A stretch of 64,000 bases of DNA from Rhodopseudomonas palustris (lineage in GTDB: Bacteria; Pseudomonadota; Alphaproteobacteria; Rhizobiales; Xanthobacteraceae), in the NCBI RefSeq assembly GCF_003591005.1, contig NZ_QYYD01000013.1, forward strand, positions 62,001 through 126,000. Reading direction: 5' to 3'. The notes below the pieces were generated by a model that had not been told where the DNA came from, ran no database searches, and saw nothing but the letters and a program-made list of their open reading frames with translations. Each line of letters starts with the position of its first letter. Position 1 is the stretch's first letter. The translations under genes were made by a program, and so were the position numbers. Shown here piece after piece: positions 1-11,167 of this stretch.

Positions 1-765
1 AAGGGCATCGGCGCTTTCGAGAAGGCCGGCACGCTGGAGTCCTGGATCGCCGACCTTGCCCGCATTCCGCTTGAGTTCTCGCCCGGCGAAGCCTGGAATT
101 ACTCGGTCTCCACCGACGTGGTCGGCTACCTGGTGCAGAAGATCAGCGGCATGCCGTTCGAGCAGTTCGTCAAGCAGCGCATCCTCGATCCGCTCGGCAT
201 GGTCGACACCGACTTCCATGTCCCGCCCGCAAAGGCGCATCGCCTCGCCGCCTGCTACTCGGCCGACGGCAAAGGCGGCATGCAGCTGTCGGACGATCCG
301 GCGACCTCGAGCTTCCTGGCGCCGCCTGATCTGATCTCCGGCGGCGGCGGCCTGGTGTCGACCACCGACGATTACCTCACCTTCTGCCGGGCGCTGCTCA
401 ATGGCGGCGAGCTGAACGGCGTCCGCCTGCTCGGCCCGAAGACGCTGAAGTTGATGACCACCAATCATCTGCCCGGCAATCGCGACCTCACCGAGCTGTC
501 GCGTTCGATGTTCAGCGAAGCCACCAACGCCGGCATCGGCTTCGGCCTTGGCTTCGCGGTCAACATGAACCCGGCCCAGACGCTATTGCCCGGCAGCGTC
601 GGCGAATATTACTGGGGCGGCGCTGCCTCGACGGCGTTCTGGATCGACCCGGCCGAAGAGCTGATCACCATCTTCATGACCCAGCTCCTGCCCTCCAGCG
701 CCTACCCGATCCGCCGCGAACTGCGCACGCTGGTGTACGGCGCGATGACGGAGAGCAATGTCTGA
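1..765 (+). CDS. Serine hydrolase of the class C beta-lactamase family, 5' end missing
   Basis: The reading frame is open from base 1, so the N-terminus and the SxxK nucleophile lie outside the window. The visible part has the YSV motif (YSVSTDVVGYL, about residue 34) that corresponds to the YxN/YxS element of class C beta-lactamase-like esterases. It also has the typical 'GGGGLVSTTDDYLTFCRALL' segment and a C-terminal WGGAAST motif in the place of KTG/HxG. Family members hydrolyse esters, lactones or small peptides rather than true beta-lactams in most cases. It is convergent with the catabolic genes to its right. The substrate cannot be told. Confidence 0.85.
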   Translation, partial: KGIGAFEKAGTLESWIADLARIPLEFSPGEAWNYSVSTDVVGYLVQKISGMPFEQFVKQRILDPLGMVDTDFHVPPAKAHRLAACYSADGKGGMQLSDDPATSSFLAPPDLISGGGGLVSTTDDYLTFCRALLNGGELNGVRLLGPKTLKLMTTNHLPGNRDLTELSRSMFSEATNAGIGFGLGFAVNMNPAQTLLPGSVGEYYWGGAASTAFWIDPAEELITIFMTQLLPSSAYPIRRELRTLVYGAMTESNV

Positions 766-784
766 TGAGACGGCGGCCCAACGT

Positions 785-970
785 TCGTCATTCCGGGGCG
801 CGCGCAGCGCGAGCCCGGAATCCATAACCACCGTGATCGTGTGAAGCACGGCCGCAGCGAACGCAACCGTGATCGTGTGAAGCACGGCCGCAGCGAACGC
901 AGTGCCTCACAGCTGGACACAGCGAGTATGGATTCCGGGTTCGCGCAAGAGCGCGCCCCGGAATGACAAA
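785..970. repeat. Family A intergenic palindrome, expanded copy
   Basis: The outer arms read GTCATTCCGGGGCGCGC on the left (from 787) and GCGCGCCCCGGAATGAC on the right (ending 966). Inside, the half-palindromes 'CCCGGAATCCAT' and 'ATGGATTCCGGG' face each other. The interior is expanded by a tandem duplication at 830-901. It lies between convergent genes, so it could serve as a bidirectional terminator. Confidence 0.85.
830..901. repeat. Perfect 36-bp tandem duplication
   Basis: Positions 830-865 and 866-901 are identical 36-mers beginning ACCGTGATCGTGTGAAGCAC and ending GCAGCGAACGCA. The duplication sits within the loop of the intergenic palindrome and is absent from the other copies of that family in this window. 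Confidence 0.9.
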
Positions 971-1000
971 AGAGAGGCTGAACGAGGCCCGCTGGTCTCG

Positions 1001-2542
1001 TCAAATCTTCCGCTCGCGCCCCTGCCAGAACGGATCGCGCACCGCGCGGCGGAGCAGTTTGCCGACCGGGCTCTTCGGCACCTCGTCGATGAACCGCACC
1101 TGCTTGGGCACCTTGTAGCTCGCCACCCGTTCGCGCGCGAAGGCGATCAGTTCGGCCTCCTCGGCCGACGTATCCTTGCGCAGCGCCACGAAGGCCGCGA
1201 CGCTTTCGCCCCATTTGTCGTCCGGCAAGCCGACCACCACGACCTCGCGCACCGCCGGATGCGCGGCCAGCGCGTCTTCGACCTCGCGCGGATAAACGTT
1301 GTAGCCACCCGACACGATCATGTCGGAGGTACGGTCGACCAGATACAAATAGCCATCGTTGTCGAACCGACCGACGTCACGCGTGCGCAGCCAGCCGTCC
1401 GGCAGGAACATCTGCGCATTGAGCTCGGGCGCGTTGTAGTAGCCCTTCATCGCGAACGGCGTGCGCAGCGCGATCTCGCCGGCCTCGCCGGGCGCGACCT
1501 CGTCGCCGTCTTCGTTCACCAGCTTGATCTCGCAATCGATCGACGGCCGGCCGCAGGACGCCAGCCGCTGCTCGGCATGCGGCCCGACGTGATCGGCCTG
1601 CGTCAGATGGGTGATGAAGATCGGCGCCTCCGACTGGCCGTAGTACTGCGCGAAACGCGGCCCCCACACTTGCAGCGCGCGCAGCATCACCGGGCGCGGC
1701 ATCGGCGAAGCGCCGTAGATGATGCTTTTCACCGAGGAAAAATCCGCCTGCGCGATGCCGGGATGATCCAGCAACATGCCGATCATGGTCGGCACCAGAT
1801 TAAGCGCGGTCGGCTTCCAGCGCTCCACCGCGTCGAGATAGCTCGCCGGCGTGAATCCCGGCAGCACCGCGGCGACGCCGCCGCGCAGCCAATACGGCAC
1901 GATGAAGCAGCCCGAGGCGTGGATCATCGACGCGGCGTGCAGCATCACGTCGCCCTCGCCGACCTCCATGTTGATCAGCACGTTGGTGGCCATCGCGCCC
2001 CAGCTCGCCTGGGTGTGCTCGACCGCCTTGAGCTTGCCTGTGGTGCCCGAGGTGAAGATAGTGATCACGACGTCGTCCGGCTCGGGCCGCCGCGACGGCG
2101 GCGCATCCGAGCCAGCCTGCGCGAGCTGTAAGAGATCGTTCGGATCGGCCGCGTTGCCGATGCTGATCAGTTTGAGGCCCTGCATCGCGCTTGCGAGCTC
2201 GCGGGCGCGGTCGGTCAGATCTGTGCCGTGGATCAGCGTATCGACGCCGGCGCCGTCGAGCATCTGCTGCTGCTCGACCAGCGACAGCCGCGAGTTCAGC
2301 GGCACACGCGACAGCCGCGATTTGACGAATCCGAAATCGAGCGGAAGCGTGTGAATCGAATTGTTCAGGAGCATCCCGACGCGGCGACCGACCTCGAGCT
2401 TGAACGTCTCGATGAAGACGTTGGCGATGCGGTTCGACAACAGGTCGACCTCGGTGAAGGTCATGCGCTGCTCACCGAACATCACCGCCGTCTTCGGCCC
2501 GTGATACACCGCCCCGCGCCTGATCATCTCGGATGCCAGCAT
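1001..2542 (-). CDS. AMP-forming acyl-CoA synthetase
   Basis: The 513-residue protein belongs to the ANL superfamily, which activates carboxylic acids with ATP and CoA. The phosphate-binding loop is at about residues 163-173 but reads TSGTTGKLKAV, lacking the usual Pro and Gly of TSGTTGxPKGV. The C-terminal part has GGYNVYPREVE and the catalytic lysine region KSPVGKLLRR. The ATG at 2542 is preceded by GGGAGGAACGGTG, a strong ribosome site, so a longer reading that runs into the upstream palindrome is unlikely. It lies downstream of an enoyl-CoA hydratase and an acyl-CoA carboxylase on the same strand, which suggests it feeds an acid into this catabolic route. Confidence 0.9.
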   Translation of the reverse strand: MLASEMIRRGAVYHGPKTAVMFGEQRMTFTEVDLLSNRIANVFIETFKLEVGRRVGMLLNNSIHTLPLDFGFVKSRLSRVPLNSRLSLVEQQQMLDGAGVDTLIHGTDLTDRARELASAMQGLKLISIGNAADPNDLLQLAQAGSDAPPSRRPEPDDVVITIFTSGTTGKLKAVEHTQASWGAMATNVLINMEVGEGDVMLHAASMIHASGCFIVPYWLRGGVAAVLPGFTPASYLDAVERWKPTALNLVPTMIGMLLDHPGIAQADFSSVKSIIYGASPMPRPVMLRALQVWGPRFAQYYGQSEAPIFITHLTQADHVGPHAEQRLASCGRPSIDCEIKLVNEDGDEVAPGEAGEIALRTPFAMKGYYNAPELNAQMFLPDGWLRTRDVGRFDNDGYLYLVDRTSDMIVSGGYNVYPREVEDALAAHPAVREVVVVGLPDDKWGESVAAFVALRKDTSAEEAELIAFARERVASYKVPKQVRFIDEVPKSPVGKLLRRAVRDPFWQGRERKI

Positions 2543-2610
2543 CACCGTTCCTCCCTTTCGTCTTCCGCCCGCCGCTTGAGCGGCATGGCTGTTATGCGAC
2601 AATCTCTCCA

Positions 2611-2716
2611 CGAGTCATTCCGGGGCGCGCGCAGCGCGAACCCGGAATCCCGATGTTCAGGGCACGGCCGGGATTCCGGGTTCGTCCGCCTGCGGCGGCC
2701 GCCCCGGAATGACTCG
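2611..2716. repeat. Family A intergenic palindrome with 16-bp perfect ends
   Basis: CGAGTCATTCCGGGGC at 2611-2626 is exactly complementary to GCCCCGGAATGACTCG at 2701-2716. Inner arms CCCGGAATCCCG and GGGATTCCGGGTT also pair. It separates the acyl-CoA synthetase from the enoyl-CoA hydratase on the same strand. Confidence 0.9.
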
Positions 2717-2754
2717 GGAAGAGGCCGTGTCTCTCAGGGAGAGGCCGTGCGCTC

Positions 2755-3534
2755 TCACTTCCCCGGCCACACCGGCTTGCGTTTCTCGGCGAACGCCTTG
2801 AGGCCTTCCTTGGCGTCTTCGGTCATCGCGAGCAGCGCGATCTGGCTTTCGGTGTAGGCGATGCTCTCGTCGAACGACATCGCGGCGATCGCCCGCATTG
2901 CGTATTTGCCGCGGCGGATCGCGGTCGGCGATTTGTCGGTCAGGCGCTTCACCAGCCAGTCGACCTTGGCGTCGAGCTCGGCGGCCGGCACCGCGTAGTT
3001 CAGCAGGCCAGCCTCGCGCGCCGTCTGCGCATCGAACGGCTCGCCGGTCAGCGCCCATTCGGCGATCAGCCGACGCGGCGCGATGTCCTGCAGCAGGCTC
3101 ATCACCTGCATTGGGAACACGCCGACCTTCACTTCCGGCAGACCGAACACGACGTTGTCGGCGGCGACCGCCATGTCGGTCATGCACAACAGGCCCATGC
3201 CGCCGGCCATGCAGGTGCCGTTGACGCGGGCGATCGACGGCTTGGTGGCATTCTGCGCCAGCCGCAGCAGATCGGCGTAGTCGACATTGGGCTTGGAGAA
3301 GTCGAACGCGAACGCCGCGCCGGTCGACTGCAGATCGGCCCCGGCGCAGAACGCCTTGTCGCCGGCACCGGTCAGCACGATCACGCGCACCGACGGATCG
3401 TCATGCGCCTGCTTCCAGCCGCGCGTGATGCCCTCGACCACGCCGGCATTGATGGCGTTGCGCTTGTCGGGACGGTTGATGGTGATCCACAGCGCCTGCT
3501 CGCGCTGTTCGATGATCACGGCGCCGTTGGTCAT
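2755..3534 (-). CDS. Enoyl-CoA hydratase/isomerase family protein
   Basis: This 259-residue crotonase-fold protein has the oxyanion-hole segment KAFCAGADL at about residues 59-67 and the second loop GTCMAGGMGLLCMTD at about 105. The first catalytic Glu of classical hydratases is replaced by Leu in that loop, while the second Glu is kept in GLPEVKVG. One-Glu crotonases often act as isomerases or on branched substrates; this is inference. The ATG follows GGAGGAGG. It sits downstream of the carboxylase genes, as LiuC or AtuE homologues do in leucine and terpene catabolism. Confidence 0.88.
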   Translation of the reverse strand: MTNGAVIIEQREQALWITINRPDKRNAINAGVVEGITRGWKQAHDDPSVRVIVLTGAGDKAFCAGADLQSTGAAFAFDFSKPNVDYADLLRLAQNATKPSIARVNGTCMAGGMGLLCMTDMAVAADNVVFGLPEVKVGVFPMQVMSLLQDIAPRRLIAEWALTGEPFDAQTAREAGLLNYAVPAAELDAKVDWLVKRLTDKSPTAIRRGKYAMRAIAAMSFDESIAYTESQIALLAMTEDAKEGLKAFAEKRKPVWPGK

Positions 3535-3553
3535 GTCAATCCTCCTCCCTCTC

Positions 3554-3635
3554 CGTCATTGCGAGGAGCGAAGCGACGAAGCAATCCAGTTCAGTGCACG
3601 GGGCTCTGGATTGCTTCGCTTCGCTCGCAATGACG
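3554..3635. repeat. Family B intergenic palindrome
   Basis: CGTCATTGCGAG at 3554 is mirrored by CTCGCAATGACG ending at 3635, with inner arms GAAGCAATCCAG and CTGGATTGCTTC. The core sequence differs from the GGCGCGC family elsewhere in the window. It lies between enoyl-CoA hydratase and carboxylase genes. Confidence 0.88.
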
Positions 3636-3658
3636 GGAATAGTCAGTGCTCCACACCT

Positions 3659-5637
<1,979 letters not shown>

Positions 5638-5641
<4 letters not shown>

Positions 5642-7260
5642 GCTCGCGACACCGCGAATTGCATCTGTTGCGGGCTTCGGGTCTCGCTCTCGCGGCAGAT
5701 CGCCAAAACCTCGGCGAGCACCGCGCGGGTATCGCGCGGATCGATTACACCGTCGTCGAGCATCCGCGCCGACGTCGCGAACACGTCCATCTGGCCGTTG
5801 AACACCGCGGTGATCCCCGCCTTCATCTGATCGAGCTTGTCGCGGTCGACCGGCACGCCTTTGCGCGCCGCGCCCGCTTCGGCGACGATCGCCATGGTCT
5901 CGGCGGCCTGCTCACCGCCCATCACCGCGGTCCTGGCGTTCGGCCAGGAGAAGCAGAACCGCGGATGGAAGCCGCGGCCGCACATGCCGTAATTTCCGGC
6001 GCCGAACGAGGCGCCGCAATAGATCGTGATCTGCGGCACTGAGGCCGAGGTCACCGCCTGGATCATCTTCGAGCCGTGCTTGATCATGCCGGCCTCTTCG
6101 TAGGCCTTGCCGACGATGTAGCCGGTGGTGTTGTTGAGATACAGGATCGGCGTGCGCGACTGGCAGCACGCCTGGATGAAATGCGTCGCCTTGTTGGCGC
6201 CCGCGGGATCAAGCGGGCCGTTATTGGTGATGATGCCGATCGGCTGGCCGACGATCTTGGCATGGCCACACACCGTGGCGGAGCCGTAGTTCGGCGCCAT
6301 CTCGGTGAAGTCGGAGCCATCGACGATGCGGGCGATCACCTGGCGCATGTCGACCGGCCGCTTGTGGTCGCTCGGCATGATGCCGAGCAGTTCTTCGGCG
6401 TCGTACAGCGGCGGGTGATAGTCCGCAGGGTCCGGCCCCGGCCCCGAGCGATCCCACGGCAGTCCGGCCATGATGTCGCGCGCGATCCGCAGCGCGTCGC
6501 GGTCGTCTTCGGCCAAGTAATCGCCGAGCCCGGAAATCGAAGTGTGCATCTCGGCACCGCCGAGTTCTTCCTCGGTGGCGATTTCCCCCGTCGCCGCCTT
6601 CAGCAGCGGCGGCCCGGCGAGAAACGCCCGCGTCCGGCCGCGCACCATCACGATGTAGTCCGACAGCCCGGTCTGATACGCGCCGCCGGCGGTCGACGAG
6701 CCGTGCGTTACGGTGACGACCGGCAGCCCCGCCGCCGACATCCGGGCCAGATTCCGAAAGATGTTGCCGCCGCGGACAAAGTCCTCGACCCGGTAGCGCA
6801 GCAGATTGGCGCCGGCGCTTTCGACCAGTTGCACGAATGGCAACTTGTTCTCCAGCGCCAGCTCCTGGATACGCAGCGTCTTGTCGAGCCCGAAAGGCTG
6901 CAGCGCACCGGCGTCGATGCCGGAATCATTGGCGCTGATCATGCAGCGAATCCCGGCGACATAGCCGATGCCGCCGATCACGCCGCCGCCCGGCGTGCTC
7001 TTGTCGGCGTTGTTGGTGTCGAACATGTAGCCGGCGAGCGTCGACAATTCGAGAAACGGCGTGCCCGGATCCAGCACCAGCGCGACCCGCTCGCGCGGCA
7101 GCAGCTGGCCGCGCTTGTGGAAGCGCTCGGCGGAGGCCGCCGAGGCGGTGCGCGCCCGCGCTTCCAGCATCCGCATCCGCTCGATCAGCGCCAGCATGCC
7201 GTCGCGATTGGCGCGAAACCCTTCACTGCCCGGCGCGACGGTGGATTCGATAATTGCCAT
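5638..7260 (-). CDS. Acyl-CoA carboxylase beta subunit (carboxyltransferase)
   Basis: The 540-residue protein transfers CO2 from carboxybiotin to an acyl-CoA. It carries the crotonase-like two-half fold, with GGVIGGIGYVAGIRCM and GSSTAGGAYQTGL in the N half and GASFGAGNYGMCGRGF in the C half. Length and sequence style match the MccB/LiuB/AtuC group rather than acetyl-CoA carboxylase AccD. It is the first gene of a coupled pair with the alpha subunit, a 4-bp overlap joining them. Methylcrotonyl-, geranyl- or another branched enoyl-CoA is the likely substrate, but the sequence alone does not decide. Confidence 0.92.
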
Positions 7261-7328
7261 TCAGCTTGTCCTTGTTATTCCGAACGCCTCGAAACGTAGA
7301 CCTCTCCGGAATCTCTCCGCTCTCTTTT

Positions 7329-7426
7329 GTCATTCCGGGGCGCGCGAAGCGCGAGCCCGGAATCCATAATCACTGCAGGGTATGGATTCCGGGCCTGCGC
7401 CGCTGCGCGGCGCATCCCGGAATGAC
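7329..7426. repeat. Family A intergenic palindrome
   Basis: GTCATTCCGGGGCGCGCGAAG opens the element and CGGCGCATCCCGGAATGAC closes it, with central arms GGAATCCATAATCAC and GGTATGGATTCC. It occupies most of the spacer between the carboxyltransferase gene and the upstream acyl-CoA synthetase. Confidence 0.88.
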
Positions 7427-7444
7427 ACACTCCATTGTTTTGCC

Positions 7445-9049
7445 TTACGCTGTCTGCCCCAGCATGAAGTAATCGGCGTGCTGGTTGCGCAGTTCGACCT
7501 TGCGCAGCTTGCCGGTCGCGGTCATCGGCATGTCGTCGACGATCTGTACCAGCTTTGGCACCTGGAAGCCGCCGAGCGTCTTGCGGCAATGCTCGATCAA
7601 CTCCGCGTCCGTCGCGGCCGCGCCCGGCTTGAGCTTGACGAAGCCCGACACCGCTTCGCCCCATTGCGGATGCGGCAGGCCGACCACCGCAGCGTTCATC
7701 ACCGCCGGATGCGCCAGCAGCGTCTCCTCGATCTTGACCGAGGCGACGTTCTCGCCGCCGGACTTGATCATGTCTTTCTTGCGGTCGAGGAACAGCACCT
7801 CGCCGTGCTCGTCGATCAGCGCCAGATCGCCGGTGTGATGCCAGCCGAATTTTCGGGCCGCTTCGGTGGCCTCGGGGTCCTTGTAGTAGCCGAGCATCAC
7901 GTTGGGCCCGCGGTGCACGATCTCACCGACCTCGCCGACCGGCAGCAGATTGCCGTTGTCGTCCATGATCGCGGTCTCGTTGACCATGGTCGACTCGCCC
8001 CAGTAATTGCCGAAGCGGGCGAGCTGGCGGTCCGGCTGCGACATCGTCGTCGCCGGATACATCTCGGTCTGGCCCGACGGCTGCACGAAGGTCGGGCACA
8101 GCTCGGCAATGGCGCGCTCCAGCAGCGGCCGCGGCATCGGCGCCATGGTGGTGATGCAGCAGCGCAGCGTTGACAGGTCGAATTCGCCGCGCCGCGGATG
8201 GTCGAGGATCACCTGGTACATCAACGGCAGGCCAATGAACACGGTGAGCTTGTCGCGCTGGATCGCCTCCATGCAAGCGACCGGATCGAAGCCGCGCATC
8301 AACGCCATCTTGCCGCCGACCGCGAGATAGGACAGCAGCACGACATGCGCGGCGCAGTGGAACAGCGGAAACTGTCCGGTGATGCCGTCGCTCCGCGACA
8401 GCTGCATTTCGATCGCGTTGCTCATCACCGCCATCACCACCGCGAGATGGCAGTGCATCGCGCCCTTCGGCCGCGACGTGGTGCCGGAGGTGTAGATGAT
8501 CATCGCCAGATCGCGATCGTCGAATGCGATCTCCGGCTCGATGTCGGACTGGCCTTCGATCAGGTCGCCAAAGCTCTGCAGCCCGGCGTCTGCGGCCTTG
8601 CCGGTGAGATCGACCGCGATCAGCGCGATGCCGCGCTGCTCGAGCGCGGTGCGGCGCTCGGGCTGGGCATGCAGATTGTCGTCAATCAGCGCGAATTTCA
8701 CTTCAGCATGGTCGAGGATGTAACTCATGTCGCCGGGGCCGAGCATGGTGTTGATCGGCACCCAGACCAGGCCGGCGCGGTGAATGCCGAACAGCGCTTT
8801 AACGAACTCGACCGAGTTGTTGCAGATCGTCGAGATCTTGTCGCCTGGCTTCAGACCACGGGCGACCAGATAGTTGGCGAAGCGGTTGGCGTCACGTTCG
8901 AGCTCCTTGTAGCTGACCTGGCGCGCGCCATCGGTCAGCGCGATCCGATTGGCGAAGCGGATCGCCGATTTGCGCAAGATGTCGCCGATCGCCACCCGGC
9001 CGATCCGCCCCGGCCCCGGCACGCCGCCGGTCGCTTCGAGATTGGTCAT
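7445..9049 (-). CDS. AMP-forming acyl-CoA synthetase
   Basis: This second ANL-family ligase has 534 residues. The nucleotide loop IYTSGTTSRPKGAMH lies at about residues 185-199, the motif YYKDPEAT and HTGDLALID follow, and the catalytic lysine region MTATGKLRK is near residue 513. It activates a carboxylic acid to its CoA thioester. The ATG follows GGGAGTATC. It is upstream of the carboxylase pair on the same strand. Two different synthetases in one island suggest two entry substrates, or one substrate and a later intermediate. Confidence 0.92.
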   Translation of the reverse strand: MTNLEATGGVPGPGRIGRVAIGDILRKSAIRFANRIALTDGARQVSYKELERDANRFANYLVARGLKPGDKISTICNNSVEFVKALFGIHRAGLVWVPINTMLGPGDMSYILDHAEVKFALIDDNLHAQPERRTALEQRGIALIAVDLTGKAADAGLQSFGDLIEGQSDIEPEIAFDDRDLAMIIYTSGTTSRPKGAMHCHLAVVMAVMSNAIEMQLSRSDGITGQFPLFHCAAHVVLLSYLAVGGKMALMRGFDPVACMEAIQRDKLTVFIGLPLMYQVILDHPRRGEFDLSTLRCCITTMAPMPRPLLERAIAELCPTFVQPSGQTEMYPATTMSQPDRQLARFGNYWGESTMVNETAIMDDNGNLLPVGEVGEIVHRGPNVMLGYYKDPEATEAARKFGWHHTGDLALIDEHGEVLFLDRKKDMIKSGGENVASVKIEETLLAHPAVMNAAVVGLPHPQWGEAVSGFVKLKPGAAATDAELIEHCRKTLGGFQVPKLVQIVDDMPMTATGKLRKVELRNQHADYFMLGQTA

Positions 9050-9111
9050 GATACTCCCTCGGATGTGAGGCAGCTCTTGCGGCTGCTTGGGTTGGTGATG
9101 CTTTTTTGTTT

Positions 9112-9211
9112 GTCGTTCCGGGGCGCGCGTAGCGCGAACCCGGAACCTCGGACGAGCAGAACATCTCGGGATTCCGGGTTCACGCCGCTGCGCGGCGCGC
9201 CCCGGAATGAC
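9112..9211. repeat. Family A intergenic palindrome
   Basis: GTCGTTCCGGGGCGCGCG at 9112 and GCGCGCCCCGGAATGAC ending 9211 form the outer arms; one base differs from perfect pairing. It separates the acyl-CoA synthetase from the beta-keto acid cleavage enzyme gene. Confidence 0.87.
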
Positions 9212-9217
9212 GCCGCC

Positions 9218-10084
9218 TCAGTGCAGGATGCCGTAAATCTTCCGCGCCTCGTCCGGGCTGGCGATCTCGCGGCCGGCGCGGCGGGCGCAGCCGGCGATTT
9301 CTTCGATCAGTTGGCCATTCGACGTCACTTTCTCGCCGTTGGCGAGATAGAACGTATCCTCGAGCCCGGTGCGCAGATGGCCGCCGTGGTCGGCGCAGGC
9401 CTGATGCAGCGGCCAGATCTCGGCGCGGCCGATCGCGGTGACCTGCCAATGCGCGTCGGGGCGCTTCAGCTTCAGGATGATCGGCAGCAGATCGGGATCG
9501 GCCGGCATGCCGGAGGCGACGCCCATCACGAAGTTGTATTCGAGCGGCCCGTCATACATGCCGTTCTGCACATACATGCCGACGCAGCGGACGATGCCGA
9601 CGTCGAAGCATTCGAATTCCGGAATCGTGCCGGCGTCCTTCATGGCGCCAAGGAAATCCTGGATCTTCTCGACCGAGTTGTCGAACATCATCGGCGGCCA
9701 GGCCCAGCTGTTATCGGCCTTGACCTTGAGATAGTTCAGCGAGCCGGCGTTGCAGGCGGCGATCTCGGGCCTCGTCTCGCGAATGCAGGCGAGCGGCCCT
9801 TCGTAGTGCGGGCCCGACGTGCCGGAGGTGTGATTGATGATAACGCCGGGACAGGCTTCACGGATCGCCTGCTGGATCTCGCGCGACACCGCGATATCCC
9901 AAGTCGGCAGATGGCCCTTGTCGGGGCGCTGATCGCGCAGATGGATGTGCATGATCGAGGCGCCGGCGTTGAACGCTGCCTTGGCCTCGCGCGCCATCTC
10001 CTCCGGCGTCACCGGCACGTGGTGCTGTTTCGGATCAGTCAGCACGCCGTTCAGCGAGCAGGTGATTACGGCCTTGTCGCTCAT
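9218..10084 (-). CDS. Beta-keto acid cleavage enzyme (BKACE, formerly DUF849)
   Basis: The 288-residue protein belongs to the zinc-dependent BKACE family, whose founding member Kce condenses 3-keto-5-aminohexanoate with acetyl-CoA to give acetoacetate and an acyl-CoA. The HIH zinc ligands fall at residues 46 and 48, the same numbers as in Kce, and a Glu in GLEDTFYL near residue 235 can complete the site. GTSGPHYEG near residue 90 is also family-typical. The ATG follows GAGGA. In this island it could release or consume a keto acid made by the carboxylase and dehydrogenases. The substrate is not known. Confidence 0.9.
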   Translation of the reverse strand: MSDKAVITCSLNGVLTDPKQHHVPVTPEEMAREAKAAFNAGASIMHIHLRDQRPDKGHLPTWDIAVSREIQQAIREACPGVIINHTSGTSGPHYEGPLACIRETRPEIAACNAGSLNYLKVKADNSWAWPPMMFDNSVEKIQDFLGAMKDAGTIPEFECFDVGIVRCVGMYVQNGMYDGPLEYNFVMGVASGMPADPDLLPIILKLKRPDAHWQVTAIGRAEIWPLHQACADHGGHLRTGLEDTFYLANGEKVTSNGQLIEEIAGCARRAGREIASPDEARKIYGILH

Positions 10085-10211
10085 TCCTCATCGACCCTTT
10101 CGGTGATGCTGCGCGCGCGAACACGCGGGCGCAAACCAGTCGACGAGGATGATGCGGAAGCCGCGGTTGTGCATCTTGCGTGCACGCGCTGCTACGCGCC
10201 GGGGGCCTCGC

Positions 10212-11036
10212 TCACGGGCGTCCCTGGCGAAATTCCGCAATGCCGGCGCCGTGCGGATCGCTGCGCCAGATCGCCAGATCGCGCGAGCCGGAAAAGATCG
10301 CACGCGGCTGCAGCCCGTAGAAGCGCCGGATCGAATGGCTGAAGTGGGTCGAATCCGGGTAGCCGATATCCTGCGCCAGATGCGCGAGGTTGATCTCGGC
10401 ATTGACGAAGTGCAGCAGATGCCGCGCCCGCTTCCAGGCGCGCAGCGCGCGAAACGAGACGCCAGTCTCATCCTTGAACAGATGCAAGAAGCGCGACTGC
10501 GACAGACTCGCCGCGACCGCGCAATCTTCCGCTGTCACCGCCGCACCTGAGATATCATTGAGCCGGGCAAGCGCGCCCGCGATGCGGCGATCGATCCGGC
10601 GCGTCGGCAACGCTTCGCCGAAGAAGAGTCGGTCAAATTCCGACGTGGTGAAGCCTTCGCGCCGTCCGGTTGCCACCAGCGAGCGATACGCCTGCCGCAC
10701 CCGCTCAGCCAGCGCGCCGTCGCTAGCGCCGACGATCCGCGCGCCAAGCGCGGCCATCGGCGCAGGCAGCACCGTCTCTGGCTCGATCACCAGACAGATC
10801 ACGCTGCGGCTATCGGATTCGACATTATGGGGGACATAGGGCGGGACGAAAGCCGTGGCACCGGTTTGCGCCTGCCCGTCCTCGATCGTCACCCGCAACT
10901 CGCCGTGCAGCGAAACGTAAATCGAGAAGGCGCCGCTGGTGCGGCGGCGCGGTCGGCCGAGCAGACCGGCGTAGAACACCCGTTCAGGGCTGATCAGCAT
11001 CAGGCGTCCGGACGCTGGACATGCCTCGTCACTCAT
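10212..11036 (-). CDS. AraC-family transcriptional regulator
   Basis: The 274-residue protein has an N-terminal cupin-like sensor part (GATAFVPPYVPHNVES) and a C-terminal double helix-turn-helix. The helices are VAASLSQSRFLHLFKDETG and LAHLAQDIGYPDSTHFSHSI, followed by RFYGLQP, which is diagnostic of AraC/XylS. I chose the ATG at 11036 because GGGAGGACCC precedes it; a longer reading lacks such a site. It is embedded in the catabolic island, so it is the natural candidate for local control of these genes. Confidence 0.9.
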   Translation of the reverse strand: MSDEACPASGRLMLISPERVFYAGLLGRPRRRTSGAFSIYVSLHGELRVTIEDGQAQTGATAFVPPYVPHNVESDSRSVICLVIEPETVLPAPMAALGARIVGASDGALAERVRQAYRSLVATGRREGFTTSEFDRLFFGEALPTRRIDRRIAGALARLNDISGAAVTAEDCAVAASLSQSRFLHLFKDETGVSFRALRAWKRARHLLHFVNAEINLAHLAQDIGYPDSTHFSHSIRRFYGLQPRAIFSGSRDLAIWRSDPHGAGIAEFRQGRP

Positions 11037-11167
11037 GGGTCCTCCCGGGATCTGCACCCGTTTCCGCACAAGGTGCGGCGCCCTCTTGCGGGGCGGGCGC
11101 AGAATACAGCATCGCGGGGCGTTGTCACCGGGCGTGATTGCCGCGGAAATCGAGCCCCCGGCTCAAC

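Noticed and set aside
8198-10342. A 714-codon plus-strand open frame across the acyl-CoA synthetase and BKACE genes
   Set aside because: It is antisense to two clearly recognised genes and a palindromic repeat and shows no protein-family features.
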